Counted from the stretch's first letter, positions 49,285-62,144 are shown. The stretch: 64,000 nt of DNA from Pristionchus mayeri (GCA_036245805.1 BTRK01000006.1:21918365-21982364); one strand, 5' to 3'. Notes: a model not told the origin generated them from the letters alone. Made by a program: numbers and translations.

Positions 49285-52200
49285 TCACCCCATATCGTCC
49301 ATTGTGAGTCTGTTTCCTCGATCATCCGTGATCTCGCTTGTGATGAACTCACGCACGAACACCTAAAAATAAATTTTTAAGAAATGTTCGATTTTGTCAT
49401 GCTGCAGAGATTTTTTTATCGAAGAATCTCTGTCCTAATGTATCCTCAAACTCAGTTGTTGTTATCAAGCATATTGCTAAATAGATGGGGGGGGGGGGGG
49501 GGTGACAATTGCTAAAACGACAATTGCTCAACTCGTCGCCGTTCACTTGCAATTTGGCGCAGCGACTTGGGATTTGTTTCATTGTAACCAGTATGCGCTC
49601 CCGTACATTTGAATACATTAGTCTTGTTACCAAGCGATCATGAGTTTTACACTTCACCAACGTCCAAAATTCAGATTTTGAGTAGAAAATCATGTCTAGA
49701 TAAACACTTAGTACCGTAACCAATTTGTATTCTAGTGCCCGAGTAACTACTCTATACTAGTAATATGTGTATCGATTGGTTAGGGCATTTGGTGTTTATC
49801 TAGCCATGATTTGTTTGCTAAAATTCTAAATTTTGGACCATGAACCCCTGGTCGTTGGTGAAGTGTAAAACTCATGATCGCTTGGTAACAAGACTAATCT
49901 ATGCAAATGTACGGGAGCGCATACTGGTTACAATGAAACAAATCCCAAGTCGCTGCGCCAAATTGCAAGTGAACGGCGACGAGTTGAGCAATTGTCGTTT
50001 TCGCAATTGTCACCCCCCCCCCCCCCCCCCCCAAATAGATGCCTGTGGATACTGGCCTGCGGAACTTCTCCGAGTGGGAACTTGACGAAGATCGTACGCG
50101 TCGAGGCTGGGTTCACCTGCGATACGTGATACCGTAACCTCACAATTTGGAAATTAGGGATATTGACTGAGTCCCTATCAACAATATCAATAGCCGCTCG
50201 CTATCGTAATCTTTTCACAAAACAATGGACAGTACAACTACCGTACCAATAAGAGCGTCGGGCAGGGCACACCGTTGGGATCCATCGCGTTCATGTTCGC
50301 ATGCAGCACCTGAATCAGATAATGATCGAAAAATCGATAGGAACAACGAAGAGGACCTATTCACGGCAAGAATTAAAATAAAAAACATCTGATTTTCTAT
50401 CACCCAGCATTTCCATTACCAACGTATCAGAAAAAGGTTTTTGTTCACCTGATAGAAGACTTGCTTGGCCATATTCGAGACGGAGAGAATCTCGTGAGAC
50501 GTAGCCTGCATCATTATTAATTAGTATCATACATATCGCGAAATGATCGAAATTCGGAATAGGAATGCTCACAATCAGAACCATACTTAAATTCAAACCC
50601 ATCTCATATTCCCTTAATCCGCATTTCGCTTACTGACTAATAAAAATTACCACAATGCATACGACGAGAAGAGTATGAACTACCACTGCATTCCCTCATC
50701 GTACCATGAGATGGAGTGCCTGTCTCAACTCTGCCAGATCCCTCCTGCAGTTGATCTCATGGCCTTCCTTCGTCTGCAGAGTAGCCGAGTACTCGTCCAC
50801 TTGGATGTAGAAGGAGAGTCTGCAGAGGATGAGAGTTTCATTCTATTTGAATTTCAATTATCCAAAAATGCACGCTTGAGCCGAAAAATCTATGATTACC
50901 AAGAAAATATATTTCTAGTTTAGAGAGGAAATTATTATTAAAAATTTTTTTAAAGGGTCAGCGCAGTGCAACATTTAAATTAAAAGTAAATAAATAACAT
51001 TTCCGCACATATTCTTCCTTGAAATATTAACAACCACTCTGACTCACTTTCCGCCGGAGATATGGTCGTAATTCCTGTTGTGGAGTTCCCCGATGAATAG
51101 CGAGTGGAGGGGAGAACAACGGACGATGCGCCATCGCAACTGAGAGGAACACGTTCTAACTCAACCCAGTGCAATCAATATCGACCAGTTTGTGCAAACG
51201 AGAAGATAATTGCAACCAAACAGATAGAGAAGTAATCTCCGATGGTTCTTCTCTCATCTCTCCCCTACCCCCTACTCACATTGGGGTCTCCGCATTCGAC
51301 CTGGAAGTCATTTAGTCCCTGGATGGTCCTCTTGACCATCAGTTTGTGACTCGCTGCACTCATCAATCGATGCAGAAGGGCCTTCGTGCGAATCGCCCGA
51401 CATTCGATCTAAAGAGAACATTTTATCTCGGGCTGCATCAATATAGAATTGAGAGGTACTCCATTTTCAAGCTCTCAGGATTCCATAACATATCTATCTC
51501 CTCCTCACTCACATCTTCATAGGTGTATGCGAGTGGTCCTCTGTAGTCGAGTGACTCTGGCAGATGAGTGAGAGGCAGGTCGACGAGCATCTGTGGTCGC
51601 ACAGGACGAGAGCACTCCTGAGAGCAACCCAGCCATACATTTACTTATAGAGACCAATTTCCGTAATCTCCAGCAGCATGCTTTCATGTAATGCCAACTC
51701 GAAGTATAATATTTTTTCACGAAGATATTATCTTTGTAGTAGTCGAAAAATGAAAGTTTTACAATGAGCTTGCTAAGTTTACCGTAACTCGAATGACACA
51801 AGTCGATAACTGACCATGGAGAGATGGAACTCGCGGAGGAACCTCGTGAGGAAGGGATCGCCAGTCTCTTTAGGGAAGGGAAGCATCTCGAGCTGCAAAG
51901 AACGAGGAGATGGATATCAGAAGATAACTAAAACAACATGGACAGTCTTTCTTTCCATATTATTGACAATTCGAGATCTAAAAGACAAAATGTTGCCATT
52001 AAAAAACTACGGATATGGCTCACATCGAAGGGATAGTACTGCAGCTCGATTCGCAAGAGGTAGTCATCGAAGAGGGACACCAAGAGAACTCCATCCTGCA
52101 ATGATGTCATTTGAAGAGACTATATTTACACGCACTAGTTGACCTTTTTTCAAAACGTTTATTGTCATCGATTGTGAAATTTAACGGGTTGACAATAACG

Positions 52201-55200
52201 AGAGCAATTGACTCATTATGAACTCAAGTATCTTCTGGAAACAAGCTACTATCAGGAGAAGTTAATCGCCCTTTCGGGCAAATTAAATGGAAAATTCATT
52301 TTTTTTTAGAAACGCATCTTCCTACCGAAATAATATAGTTTCATACTTTGAAATCTGGTATAATTATGAAATGGTGGGAAAAGGTTGGTTACCTTGAAAA
52401 CGGCAGTCTTCCTCGTAAGCATCGCCGCCTCTTTACACAGCTGCAATGATCGAACGTTAACAGGATTAATTATTAAACGACCCTCAAAGTGAATATGACA
52501 AAAGCGGCAAATTAGTCTCAAACATTTTTCATGATAGTACAGGAAGACTTCTAACCTATCACTATTTTTAACTTTGCCATTTTATGAGATAAAAGATGCA
52601 TAAATGATATTTCTTAGCTTTACCTACGAGATAAGCAAGTACAATTCTTTTTTTTCAAATCAATTAGGAATTTTTTTAATTCAAATCAACGGTTAAGAGG
52701 ATTTTGGTATGCATCTGAACTGATTCTTCTTCAAGTTGAGATAGAAGGAGGCGCTGCCTCACCTGCTCGTAGATGTCCTTGATGATGAGTGTCTCCTGCG
52801 CCCTCTTCAGTGTCAGCTGCCACGGCATCTCCTCGCACGATTTCTTGTCGATCTGCACAAGGATGATTGAGGAGTTAAGGATGATATCTTTCCACTCGAT
52901 TACCTACTTCGAATCAGCTGAGAGAATTGGAAATGAGTGCAATGAACTAAAGATTCCTAAAGGACAGAATCAGTCAGCTATATTTGTTTTTAAACGCTTC
53001 ATCTCCCTTCCAATTTCAAAAACAAAGTGTTCCACCTCCATATAGGCGTATTCCGAGTTCGGCTTCTCAGGATAGACTGCAGTGTGCGAGCCATCGTCTG
53101 CCAATAAGTGCCAATTAATACATTTACACGAGTATATTTTGATTTGAATTGGAACAGTCGTTAAACATAAATATCCGTGAATCGTCATATATTTTATAAA
53201 TTACCCGACAGTATCAGCAAACAATGGGAAAGCGATTATATTCATAATCTGAGAATATACCTGTGGCAACTGATCAAAGTCTTCTACACTTCCGCTCAGT
53301 AAACGTATACATCCAATTACCTACCTTTTACAATGGAACAATAGAGTGACGACTGTCGCATGAGATCCGAGGGAATCGTCACCTGAAAAGAAAAACATTT
53401 TTAAAAAGAGTATATGCGAAGTACATAATATGCAAGGGCCTTGACCATACATAGATTCCTCAAGCAGATCACAAATATATAGCCCCTCCTCCCCCTTCTA
53501 ACTCACATAGAGAACAGTGGGTTCCCATCGTCCCTTGGGAATATTCTTCATCTGCTCGACACTTCGTCGTCCGATTCCGAAGACTCCCCGAGGATCCATC
53601 TTGATGCCGACTGGAGAGTTGAAACGGAAATCAGATTTACAATTTAAAATCTAATACAGACGATAAATCGAATAATCAGCATTACGTTACCGACACATAA
53701 TCCGATAAACAAAAGACAATTAAATAGATCTTACACATTTTGTATCCGAGATCTCCCACGATATTCTCTCCGTTCTTCCGAATTCGATAGAGTTCGCGCA
53801 TCTTTCCCAGCTCACTGAAGTGAGATTTATTTCCAATGCTTTCATGCGCGCATTTCTCAAATTAAAACAATATTTTCTAGGCTAACGAAAAGCTTGTTTC
53901 CATTATTATAACTTCGATGATAATCATAAATAGATGCACTCTTTAACGATTTCTGATTTCTTCTGATGCACTCACATGTAGAAACCATCCTTGTTTCTTC
54001 TATTCCCTGCCTCCATTTCTTCCTGCTTCCTTCTGTGTCGAACTGACTTCACGAAAACATCCGCCGCTTCCATGAGTGCCTTAGGAGAGATCAGATTAGA
54101 GGGGAAAGAGAGAGTACAATAGAAGTGACATGATAAAGCCCGACAGAAAACTGAGTATATGTATAACTTAATTCTTAAATCATTCATAATATACACATGT
54201 ACTGGAACTTCATGCCACAATTTGGATTGACACAATGACGAGACAAATACGAAAAAGGACATTATAACCATTGTGCCATGTCATGCATAGATCGAATAGT
54301 CATGCTGCGCAAATAATTTTAAAAAATTAAGAATTTTATTTTTGAGAAAAACGTGCTGATTCTGATTATTCTTGACGCCTTCTATCCAACGGTGTATCAC
54401 TTTTCATCTTTTGCACATCGCCGGGTAAAATAAACGTACCCGCAAATCATAACAGGAAAATCGGATTTTGGGACTGCGGCACGTTTTTCTCAGCGGCGGC
54501 ACGTTTTCCCAGAACGGGGTCACGTTTGTATTTATTCATTTTACGGGGCCAACAATATGATGGAGAATATTCAATGTATTTGCTAAGGGAGGGTACGTTT
54601 TTTGACATGTCGATATTTACATGCTTTTCGATCTATGATGTCTTGCCTACACACATTGCAATATTCTTTTTGAGATGGTACCTTTCGTTTACTCGACCAC
54701 TGGAACATCTTCGAGGTTTGTATCATCGACGTCACTTCGTTCGCCACCACGGGGTCATTCGTATTTTGCAGCTGATCTGCTACCTACAATGAGGTACGCA
54801 TTCAGCTGAACTCGCGTGTCATAAGGCTTTTGCATATTCTAATCTTCCTTGATTAAACTCTATCAATTCAACTCGTGCCTTATCAGGCATTGCAAGTCTG
54901 GTCATAAACCAGACCTAAGGTCCATCAAATGGGGTCAAGATTGTTACCGTACCCGCATGGGCTTGAGGTATTCAGTAGTGCGGAGAATGGCGAGATCGTC
55001 GAGTAGCACGTTCAGCTGCTGAAGAGACTCACTGCAAGCAACCACCGGATAGACATCCAGCCAGTGAAATATACAGCAAAACAAGTAAATAGCAAATAGG
55101 TAGTGCGATGTAGTATCATCTTCAGAATGGGAAACAAGAAAAGTGAAGTAACCGAAGCATGCCAAGATTGTATCATTTCATGCGCAACATAAGTGAAGTG

Positions 55201-56020
55201 TAAACTGACTGTAGATGCTTGGCGACGACGTGCCATGGCCCCGCCTCCTGCAGAGTTCTCTCCTCGGCCTTCGGCCCCTTCTTCGACGATTCATCGACGC
55301 CCGCGTCCACCTCCTTCTCCTTCTGAAATAAAGTTTGTCTTTACTTCAAAAAGACAAGATCGCTCTAAGCCCAAAGACTGAGCAGTATTTTGCATAAATA
55401 TATTAAGTTTGGCTAAGAATGCACTAGTGACATTTCGAAGCATTGGAACGTTAGCCAATGAATTTCGAAGACTATGCAAGAATCGTACTTACGTCTTTGA
55501 GGAGAGCGGGATTATCGTGTATGGAGTCCTCTCCTGCCAGGCTCATCCAGTCAATCTTGCGAGCGAGAGCCCCGATATGCTCCGAGTATCCATGCGGACT
55601 GCAATGATAAAAGTCTATATCTCAAGTAAACTTGTTGCCAACTGGTGAAATAGTGTTTCGCAACAGTAATATTTTAGTTTAATTTGATTTATAACATACA
55701 TTTAGTTTCGTAGTAAAAAGGGCAGCATAAGCATAAGTAGAAAAGTAGTAAGGGATGAGAAGAAATAGCACGAACATTTTGAACTTCTCCGTGCCATCGT
55801 ATCCGATCTCAGTGATCTCCCATTCGTGATACGACCCGAGGTTGAGAGGGACCCCTCGGTCGTATGATGTACCTGCATTATATGACATAGGTAAAATTGG
55901 AAAAGAAAGAAGCAAAAATTGGCGCCAGCAACAACGGGCAAAATATACACAAACAGCAAACTGAGCCTAACCTGGACCATTGGAACTGCTCCCGCCCGTC
56001 GCACCGGTACTGGCAGCCAT
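49285..56020 (-). CDS. mdt-17: Mediator complex subunit 17 (MED17)
   Basis: Twenty-two exons join in phase from ATG 56020 (MAASTGATGG) to TGA 49285-49287, about 690 residues, near the usual MED17 length. Family landmarks appear in order: ALARKIDW near the N-terminus, SLQQLNVLLDDLAILRTTEY, then RELYRIRKNGENIVGDLGYK, which matches the conserved LRxRWRLRKxGDxILGDLSY block. VTIPSDLMRQSSLYCSI follows, then a long helical middle and the C-terminal strands LSFYIQVDEYSATLQTKEG and TIFVKFPLGEVPQ. MED17 is the scaffold of the Mediator head module and contacts RNA polymerase II. The final intron appears to use a GC donor (CAG|GCCAGT) and holds a foldback element; a nearby GT donor would end the protein a few codons later. 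The large intron at about 54075-54945 carries unassigned sequence. Confidence 0.9.
49488..50032. mobile_element. 545-bp foldback element, Mutator-like, in a MED17 intron
   Basis: A G-tract at the left end and a C-tract at the right end open two arms of about 220 bp that are nearly identical in inverted orientation (TGACAATTGC, then CACTTGCAATTTGGCGCAGC, up to CACTTCACCAACG). The whole is flanked by the 9-bp direct repeat AAATAGATG (49479-49487 and 50033-50041). Long inverted arms with a 9-bp target duplication are features of Mutator-like elements (MULEs). No transposase is present. The near-identity of the arms suggests a recent insertion. Confidence 0.8.
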
Positions 56021-57190
56021 ACTGAACAGAATTCAATAGTAGAAAAACATCAATAATCATAAAAATACGGTAAAATACAAGTTCCACGGCAATTTTTTTC
56101 CCGACATCCCGTTGAAAGTCATGGTCCCTTTTCTGATCAAAAAATGGTGCGGTACGTGCAGTCATTTCTATGCTTAACGACACGGTTTACATCCCTTATT
56201 TACGGTTCTGTATTTCACGGCTAGAAATGTAGTGTTGTGCTTGGTTCGTAAACATCGCCCGTTCACACAAATCAATGAAAATACGAAAACCGTATAGCAC
56301 TAATACAGTATTTTGACAGAAACGGTAGAAAAGCTACAGACTCTCAGGCGAAAAAGTACAGTACCACAGGGAACCATCATGGGCTGTGCAATTGAATTTT
56401 ACAGTACACCTTCCGAACAGGGGTGCCCATTTTTAAACTGGTATGTCGATGAAACAATTGCCGTGAAGTTCCATAAAATTCACGTTTTCAAAATTCGAAG
56501 TTTGATGTAATGTCTTACAGTAAACCATAGACAAATGAATATCAAGAATTAACTATTTTAAAATTCTTAATTTCACCACCTGAATTGCAGGATATTTATT
56601 AGACTACAGACTTCCACGTCAACCGCATGGTTTACAACACAATACCGATTTATGCTGAATTTTAAGGACCTGCCCATTCTATGTTTCAAGAACATGACTG
56701 AATTTTGTGATGAGGACCCAGGATTACGGTAGGTATTCGTATCCCATTTTGCAATTTGTAACCTTCCACCTCACTCGTTTCCTCACTCCAGGTGAAGATT
56801 CTTCTTTTCTTGTTTCCTGACGTCTGGTTACCATAGCAGAAAGTGGGATGGGCACGAAGGTAGAGAAAGAGAAGAAGGAGAGAGAACACTTGAGAATGAG
56901 AGACAGCCAACATCAGGAGGGAGAACTGAGGGGATATCAAAATAGTCATATCTATCGAGCACGTCTTATCTTTCAACATACTAATAATGAATCCTACAGC
57001 AGTTCACCCGACCCTTTCTTTTGCTTTTACAATTTGGTATATTTCTTATTTCAGCCGTCTACCTCGACTCGACAATCAGCATACTAGATGAAGGTGTTTT
57101 TAATTTATAGAAGGTTAGTCTAAAGTTTGGAAAGTTCGTCTTATTTTTCGTAGTACGCATTTTTTGCGTTTGGGCGTTGTAATCATACCA
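56021..57190. other. spacer upstream of MED17
   Basis: About 1.2 kb, likely holding the divergent promoters of MED17 and of any + strand gene. An open + strand frame at 56848-57087 is charged (KEKKEREHLRMRD) and could be an exon, but I could not place it in a gene. Confidence 0.35.
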
Positions 57191-57736
57191 TGAGCAGGTC
57201 TCGTGATCAAGAAAGGGAGCAAGGAAGTCGAACAACTACGAAGCGAGGGCTCACAGAAATGAAGTGGATATCAGTTAGTTCCAAATATATATTGCAACAT
57301 TCTCTATCTACGATTAGAATGGAAAATAGAATACACTTGTTGCGCTTTCATCGAGACAAACTCTCTCGAATCATAGAGCTAAATATTGGGTGGATCTCCA
57401 TTTTATTTGACATCTATCGATAGTCTTCATCATACTCTTCAACCAATTGACCTCCTGCAGCTAATACTTCGGTTCCTTCAAGAGCACATGCACTGCAACG
57501 GACCCATCGAGGGAAACCCGTTCACGGTAAGTGAGGGATCGAAGATCACGAGGGCCAATATATATTTAATCAATATATGTGTGTTTCATACTGAGTTTTA
57601 GCAAAGTTGTCTGAAAAATATGGGCAAATCTTTCAGTTTCTCAAAATGGCCTTTTCAGGAGAACAGGGAAGAATCGCTGGTTTCAACGTTCCCCCCTCCT
57701 CCATCATCGTCAGATTTTTTGAAAGATTATTGTTGA
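57191..57736 (+). CDS. tentative small gene, unknown product
   Basis: From ATG 57191, four segments can be joined at phase 0: MSRSRDQEREQGSRTTTK and following, ending in KWIS at a GTTAGT donor; NTLVALSSRQTLSNHRAKYW; LILRFLQEHMHCNGPIEGNP before GTAAGT; and a final ENREESLVSTFPPPPSSSDF, stopping at TGA 57734-57736. Splice sites are fair, but the second acceptor is weak and no family is recognised, so the model may be wrong in part. Confidence 0.3.
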
Positions 57737-58398
57737 TAAAGTCAATGCTCTTCACTCAGTAGTTGTCGCACTCTTACCACAACAAGAAATGTTGAATATC
57801 GGAATCGCCATACATCAACTCGCAATCCTTCGCTCCTATTTGTTAGCGGAGAACTCTTATTGAATGAATCAACGAATGAATGGATGAAAAGCAAAATTAC
57901 AACTTACCCTGTACTATATTTTTGCAATGCGATCACTTCATCCCTCCAGCCCACTTCATTCCACTCTTTGCATCCCATTCGGAACAGAGTTCCTTCCTGT
58001 CTGTATTCCCCAATGAGTGCATCCCCGGGACTAATTTTTTAGACAAAATGAGAAGAAGCTGCAGAAGATTCACTTTAAAAGATATTAGTAATTCGCAATT
58101 GATTTACTCGGTGGCGTTTCACTCCCGTCTCTTGTACAGAGAAGCATCTAGCCATGGCAACGGATAAGGGATAGGGGGGGGAAGCTTCTCTCCTTGCTCC
58201 CTCTCAACCTTCGATCCATTCTAATGAATGACACTCACACCCATCTACCGCTTTCAACCTATTATATTTTTCAAATTTTCTGTATTTTTCTTGGCTGCTA
58301 CCAGCTGTTTTTTTTTCATTCCAGCCGTCTACTCCGACTCAACAGAAGATACCTATCAGAGAAATGGAGAGGTTTCAATATAATTAAGGTTTGTGACA
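57737..58398. other. spacer with an unassigned splice-bounded segment
   Basis: A strong acceptor (TTTTTTTTTCATTCCAG) precedes CCGTCTACTCCGACTC at about 58324. A similar acceptor and CCGTCTACCTCGACTC occur at about 57053. The second could be a 5' exon of the next model. No further gene seen. Confidence 0.35.
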
Positions 58399-59088
58399 AT
58401 GTTGAGTTGCACTTTTTCTATCCTTTTCGTCATAGTCGTCGTAAAAAAACTGAATGAAGGCAGAGACGTCAAGATGAAATGGAAGAGAGACCTTGCAAGA
58501 GTCCCTTTATGGAACAATGCGCAGGCTAATTCACGTCGTGAACGTCACTCGCCCATGAAGGATACAAATGAGCAGGTGAGGAAGCTCAAGACCTCGGGAG
58601 TGGCATCAAGTAAGTTCTTTATCAGTCAACTCCTCCGACTAGATGATCTGAATATTTGAAAATTATTAGGATTAGGGTGGCAACACTCCCGCATTAGGCT
58701 CAAAAAATATGTTGCCTAATTCGGCATAAGTAGACAATCCAGTATGATCATTTTCCAATGAGTAGATCGTGTATATAATCTAATGCAGTGAGCGAATCCT
58801 TGCAGTTACATGGAGGAAAACATCAGGAAGGTGTCCGCCGCCCGCATCTGGCCTCCACCCATGAAAGGTGAGCGAATGAGATCTAAGATAAAAAAGAGTT
58901 TCATCGTACGAAGAAGTGCTGGCAGGTCAATTTGACAGTATCTTCAGGAAATACATGTCGTCTTTTACATCCAAATAACCTGAAAAGAATTTAAATCTCT
59001 CTAATTAATTGTAATTTTCAGGAGAACAAGAAGTGCGAAGAAGAGGAAGAAGATAAAAATGAAGGAAAAAATTGTAAAATTTCGATAA
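58399..59088 (+). CDS. possible small secreted basic protein
   Basis: Three segments join at consistent phase. The first (ATG 58399) encodes a signal-peptide-like MLSCTFSILFVIVVVKKLN, then basic sequence (KMKWKRDLARVPLWNNAQ) up to a GTGAGG donor. The second reads LHGGKHQEGVRRPHLASTHE after CTTGCAG. The third ends RRTRSAKKRKKIKMK and stops at TAA 59086-59088. About 100 residues, no recognised family. An alternative donor at 58614 (GTAAGT) gives another ending. Tentative. Confidence 0.4.
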
Positions 59089-60425
59089 AGATTGAAAAGA
59101 CATGCCGCGAAGTGTGCTTTCGGGGTGGAAGGGGAAGAGAGAGGCTCTAGTTGTCTTCCAGACGGAATAAGTGGATATTTTATTTGACTTATTGAACAAG
59201 GATTATGTGGAAAGCACTGCTGATATAAATAAACCTATAACGAGCATGCATTCTTGCCCTCTCAATTGTTTCTCAGTCGTCATGACCTCTGTTTCCTGAC
59301 AGACGCCATCATCTCGTCACGGGAGACTCATTCGTCGTCTCTAAGAGTCCCCTACGAATAATTAGTTTCGCCCAGAATACCCTTGCATAAAGGAAGAGTA
59401 CTGGAGTTTGCGACTGCTCTTGCTCTTGATATCATCCTGTCTCTCGTTTTATATGAGATAGAAGGGGAAGGGAATCAGGAGGAGGATGGCTTACAAGGCC
59501 ACAACATTCTCACGAAACAATCCGAAAAGACGTCGCAGCTTCTTCACTTCTTTAGCTGTCATTTCTTCTTTCCCATTAGGTATTTACGTTGCGAGAACAA
59601 TTAGATAGAGCCCTTCCCTGCTCTCAGCCCCTCTCTGAGTGTCTCCCTTGCATTCTAGAATCAACGAGCAAATGTCTGAGACTGCTACGCTACTAAATTA
59701 TTGAGGATTGCGGGGAAGGATGAATAGCATATTTCTATTAGCTTGAGAATGTGACAGCAATCAAAGAGATGGAACCCCACGCATGACCGGCACTCACTCA
59801 AGAAACGATCGAGATATATGATGATATCTCTATGATATTTTGAGATTTACGTGATTTCTCTCTCTCTCTCTCTTGCACAAAAAATCTCCTCTTCGCAAGT
59901 TGATCCACTTGCAGGCTTGAAATTTGGAATATGAGGTGTAAAATCATTTCACACCTCATATTCCAAATTTCGTTGCTAGCTCTACTGGGAGCCGAGATAC
60001 GAAATTGCAGGAAGTTAAATTTGACCTTTCCACTCTGAGATTTTTGCAGAGGGGTGGAATTCCATCCGTGATATTTCCGCAGCGTCACTCTTTCCTTCCA
60101 TAAGGTAGTCCTCTCATTTCATCCTCTTCAGTCCTTGCAATAGTGTTTATTTAATCTCAGACGAAACTCTGCTCCTGGATCCATTCCTCGCCAGCAACGT
60201 TCGAAAGAGTTATGTGCGATGGTGACGCTACCTTGCGTCTTATTGGGGAACTTCTGCCCTAGAGGAAGTTCTGAGGTCATTGTTTCCGAGAAAGAGAAAG
60301 AGAGAGCACGCGAAAACGAGAAGGAGAAGACGTGCAGGTCCTCTAAGACTCCTCCCCTTAGCTGACCCCTCCCCTTCTCTCGCTCCTTCCCTCACTTCGC
60401 TCCTCTCACCAGTCTCAATCCAACG
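59089..60425. other. spacer upstream of the third ET-module gene
   Basis: 1.3 kb without a supported gene. It contains a strong hairpin at 59919-59971 and, just before the ET-module start, CT-rich sequence with GA repeats around 60290-60330, probably the promoter region. Confidence 0.4.
59919..59971. repeat. 21-bp perfect stem hairpin
   Basis: GAAATTTGGAATATGAGGTG plus T is inverted exactly after an 11-nt spacer. The unbroken stem and short loop are unlike most microRNA precursors, but a small RNA or a structured regulatory element is possible. Confidence 0.9.
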
Positions 60426-61003
60426 ATGAAGATCGCTGCTCTATTCGCCCTCTCGTTCACTCTTGTCTCCACTGGACAACTGACTGATACCCTCCTGTAA
60501 GATTCCTCTCTGTTCCACTACGTAGTTTCTTACTGTAACCTGATTCCTCATTTACTTAACGTACCCTCGATCTCTGCAGCTCCGAGGGTCTTCTCTCCAT
60601 GGGGGCCAATGGACAGCCCACCGTCCACTGCCTCTCCTTCAACAGAACCCACCCGACTCCCGCTCTCACCGCCTGCACTGCTCCCGAGTCATTCGATGTA
60701 AGTCGGCTACAGTATCCCTCGCCAGCTCATTTAGACTATTGCTTAATGATTCTATTTCCAGGGTGTTCCTTCATCCGTCGGCTGCTTCTCCGTGTTTCGT
60801 GAGGACAGAGTGCTCGCACAAGGATGCCTCGCCCAGCAGGACGTGAGCTCAGTCCTCGATAGTCGCTTCCCTCTACCGTACCCTTGCAGATTTCCTTCAC
60901 CCAGTGCACGAAGGGACGCTGCGTCGGCAAGGCACTCAAGAGTGGAATTTATTTCTGCTGCTGCCATGGAACTGCATGCAACGGGGATCTCTCCGAGTTC
61001 TGA
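60426..61003 (+). CDS. ET-module secreted cysteine-rich protein
   Basis: Four exons encode about 125 residues, from ATG 60426 to TGA 61001-61003. The signal peptide is MKIAALFALSFTLVSTGQ. The cysteine plan is that of the ET module: TVHC, ALTAC, SVGCFSV, AQGCLAQ, FTQC, GRCVG and the end YFCCCHGTACNG. Exon structure equals that of the two ET-module genes at 20830 and 22163, although this copy lies on the opposite strand about 38 kb away. Extracellular, role unknown. Confidence 0.9.
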
Positions 61004-61258
61004 GACGGCATCGACCACGCCCCCTCTCCAGTAGCTCGATTGATTTGTACATGATTACTGTTCTAGACACCCCTCCAGCCGAGACCTATGAATACCTCCC
61101 TTCCCAGTAGCATTTCCTCGGAATGTATGCACCTACCTCATGAATATTGTTGGTGGGCATTAATAAATGACGATGTTAATTGGTGATTTCTCAAGAGCGA
61201 AGGGCGATGGTCGACCATCGAGCAGATAGCAATAATATATTATCCGCAGTAGCGGAGC

Positions 61259-62068
61259 ATGAAGCTTAGGGAGGACACATCACATACAATCGAGAGAATC
61301 TGTGTGTCTCCAGATGAATTTTTGGAACATTGCGGGATTACTCCACTCGACACTTGCGGTAATCAGAGAAGGAGGAGAACGTCAGTGGTTAGAGAGATCG
61401 GGAGAGAACAGGGGAAGAAGAGAGTCAGGAGAGGGAGAAGACACTCGAGGGTCAAATGGAGAATGCATTGTAACCCCCCCCCCCCCCCCCAATGGGCATC
61501 ACTCATCGAGAATCACTCATTCGAGTCAACTGCTTTTTTGGGTGAACACAATTCCCGTCCCCCAACACTTTTCAATTACAATTATACTTGTCGCTTCTAA
61601 TATCGATATCCAAAATGTTTCTTGGCAATCTAACCTATTTATCTTCCTACTCCAGCTCGAGACGATGGAACTTACTCAACGAGAACTAAGGTTAGTTCAT
61701 GCGAGCAGATCCCAAGAAACCACTTCAATTCCTTAGCACGATCACAGAATGCATGTGAGCAACATTTTAGACTTTGTTCAGCCATTCGTTACACTGATGC
61801 TGCCTTTCTGACTACAATGAGACGCATGCAATCAATAAAACGTAATTCCAGAATCGCATCGAAATCAAAAAGTCTGCAAATGTCGAAGTCCTACACGCTC
61901 TGTCCAAGAATTCACGCTGCACAATGGTTCGTCTCGTTTGGCTTACAATATTTTCACCTTGTAAATCACAGGGTTTGATTTGATTATTTTCAGATTACAT
62001 TGATCTTGATTGAAGCGTTTCTTCTTGAAGTCAAATTTAACAGATCTACAACAAGAATGCTCTTTTAA
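61259..62068 (+). CDS. small orphan protein, four exons
   Basis: Four exons (61259-61358, 61656-61690, 61852-61926, 61994-62068) fit together with phases 1, 0 and 0 and stop at TAA 62066-62068, about 95 residues. Segments read ERICVSPDEFLEHCGITPLD, RDDGTYSTRTK, NRIEIKKSANVEVLHALSK and ITLILIEAFLLEVKFN. No family is recognised and there is no signal peptide. The first intron contains a 17-C tract. The gene converges with chk-1, leaving only 76 bp between stop codons. The phase agreement over four exons argues for a real gene; it remains a prediction. Confidence 0.5.
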
Positions 62069-62144
62069 TTATATTCTGTATCGCTTCTGCTCATGATTGT
62101 TACACGTGTCAATAAAACATATATTATAACTGAATCTCTCTTCA

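Noticed and set aside
61302..61736. 144-codon + strand frame
   Set aside because: It crosses a C-tract and the introns of the better-supported four-exon model.
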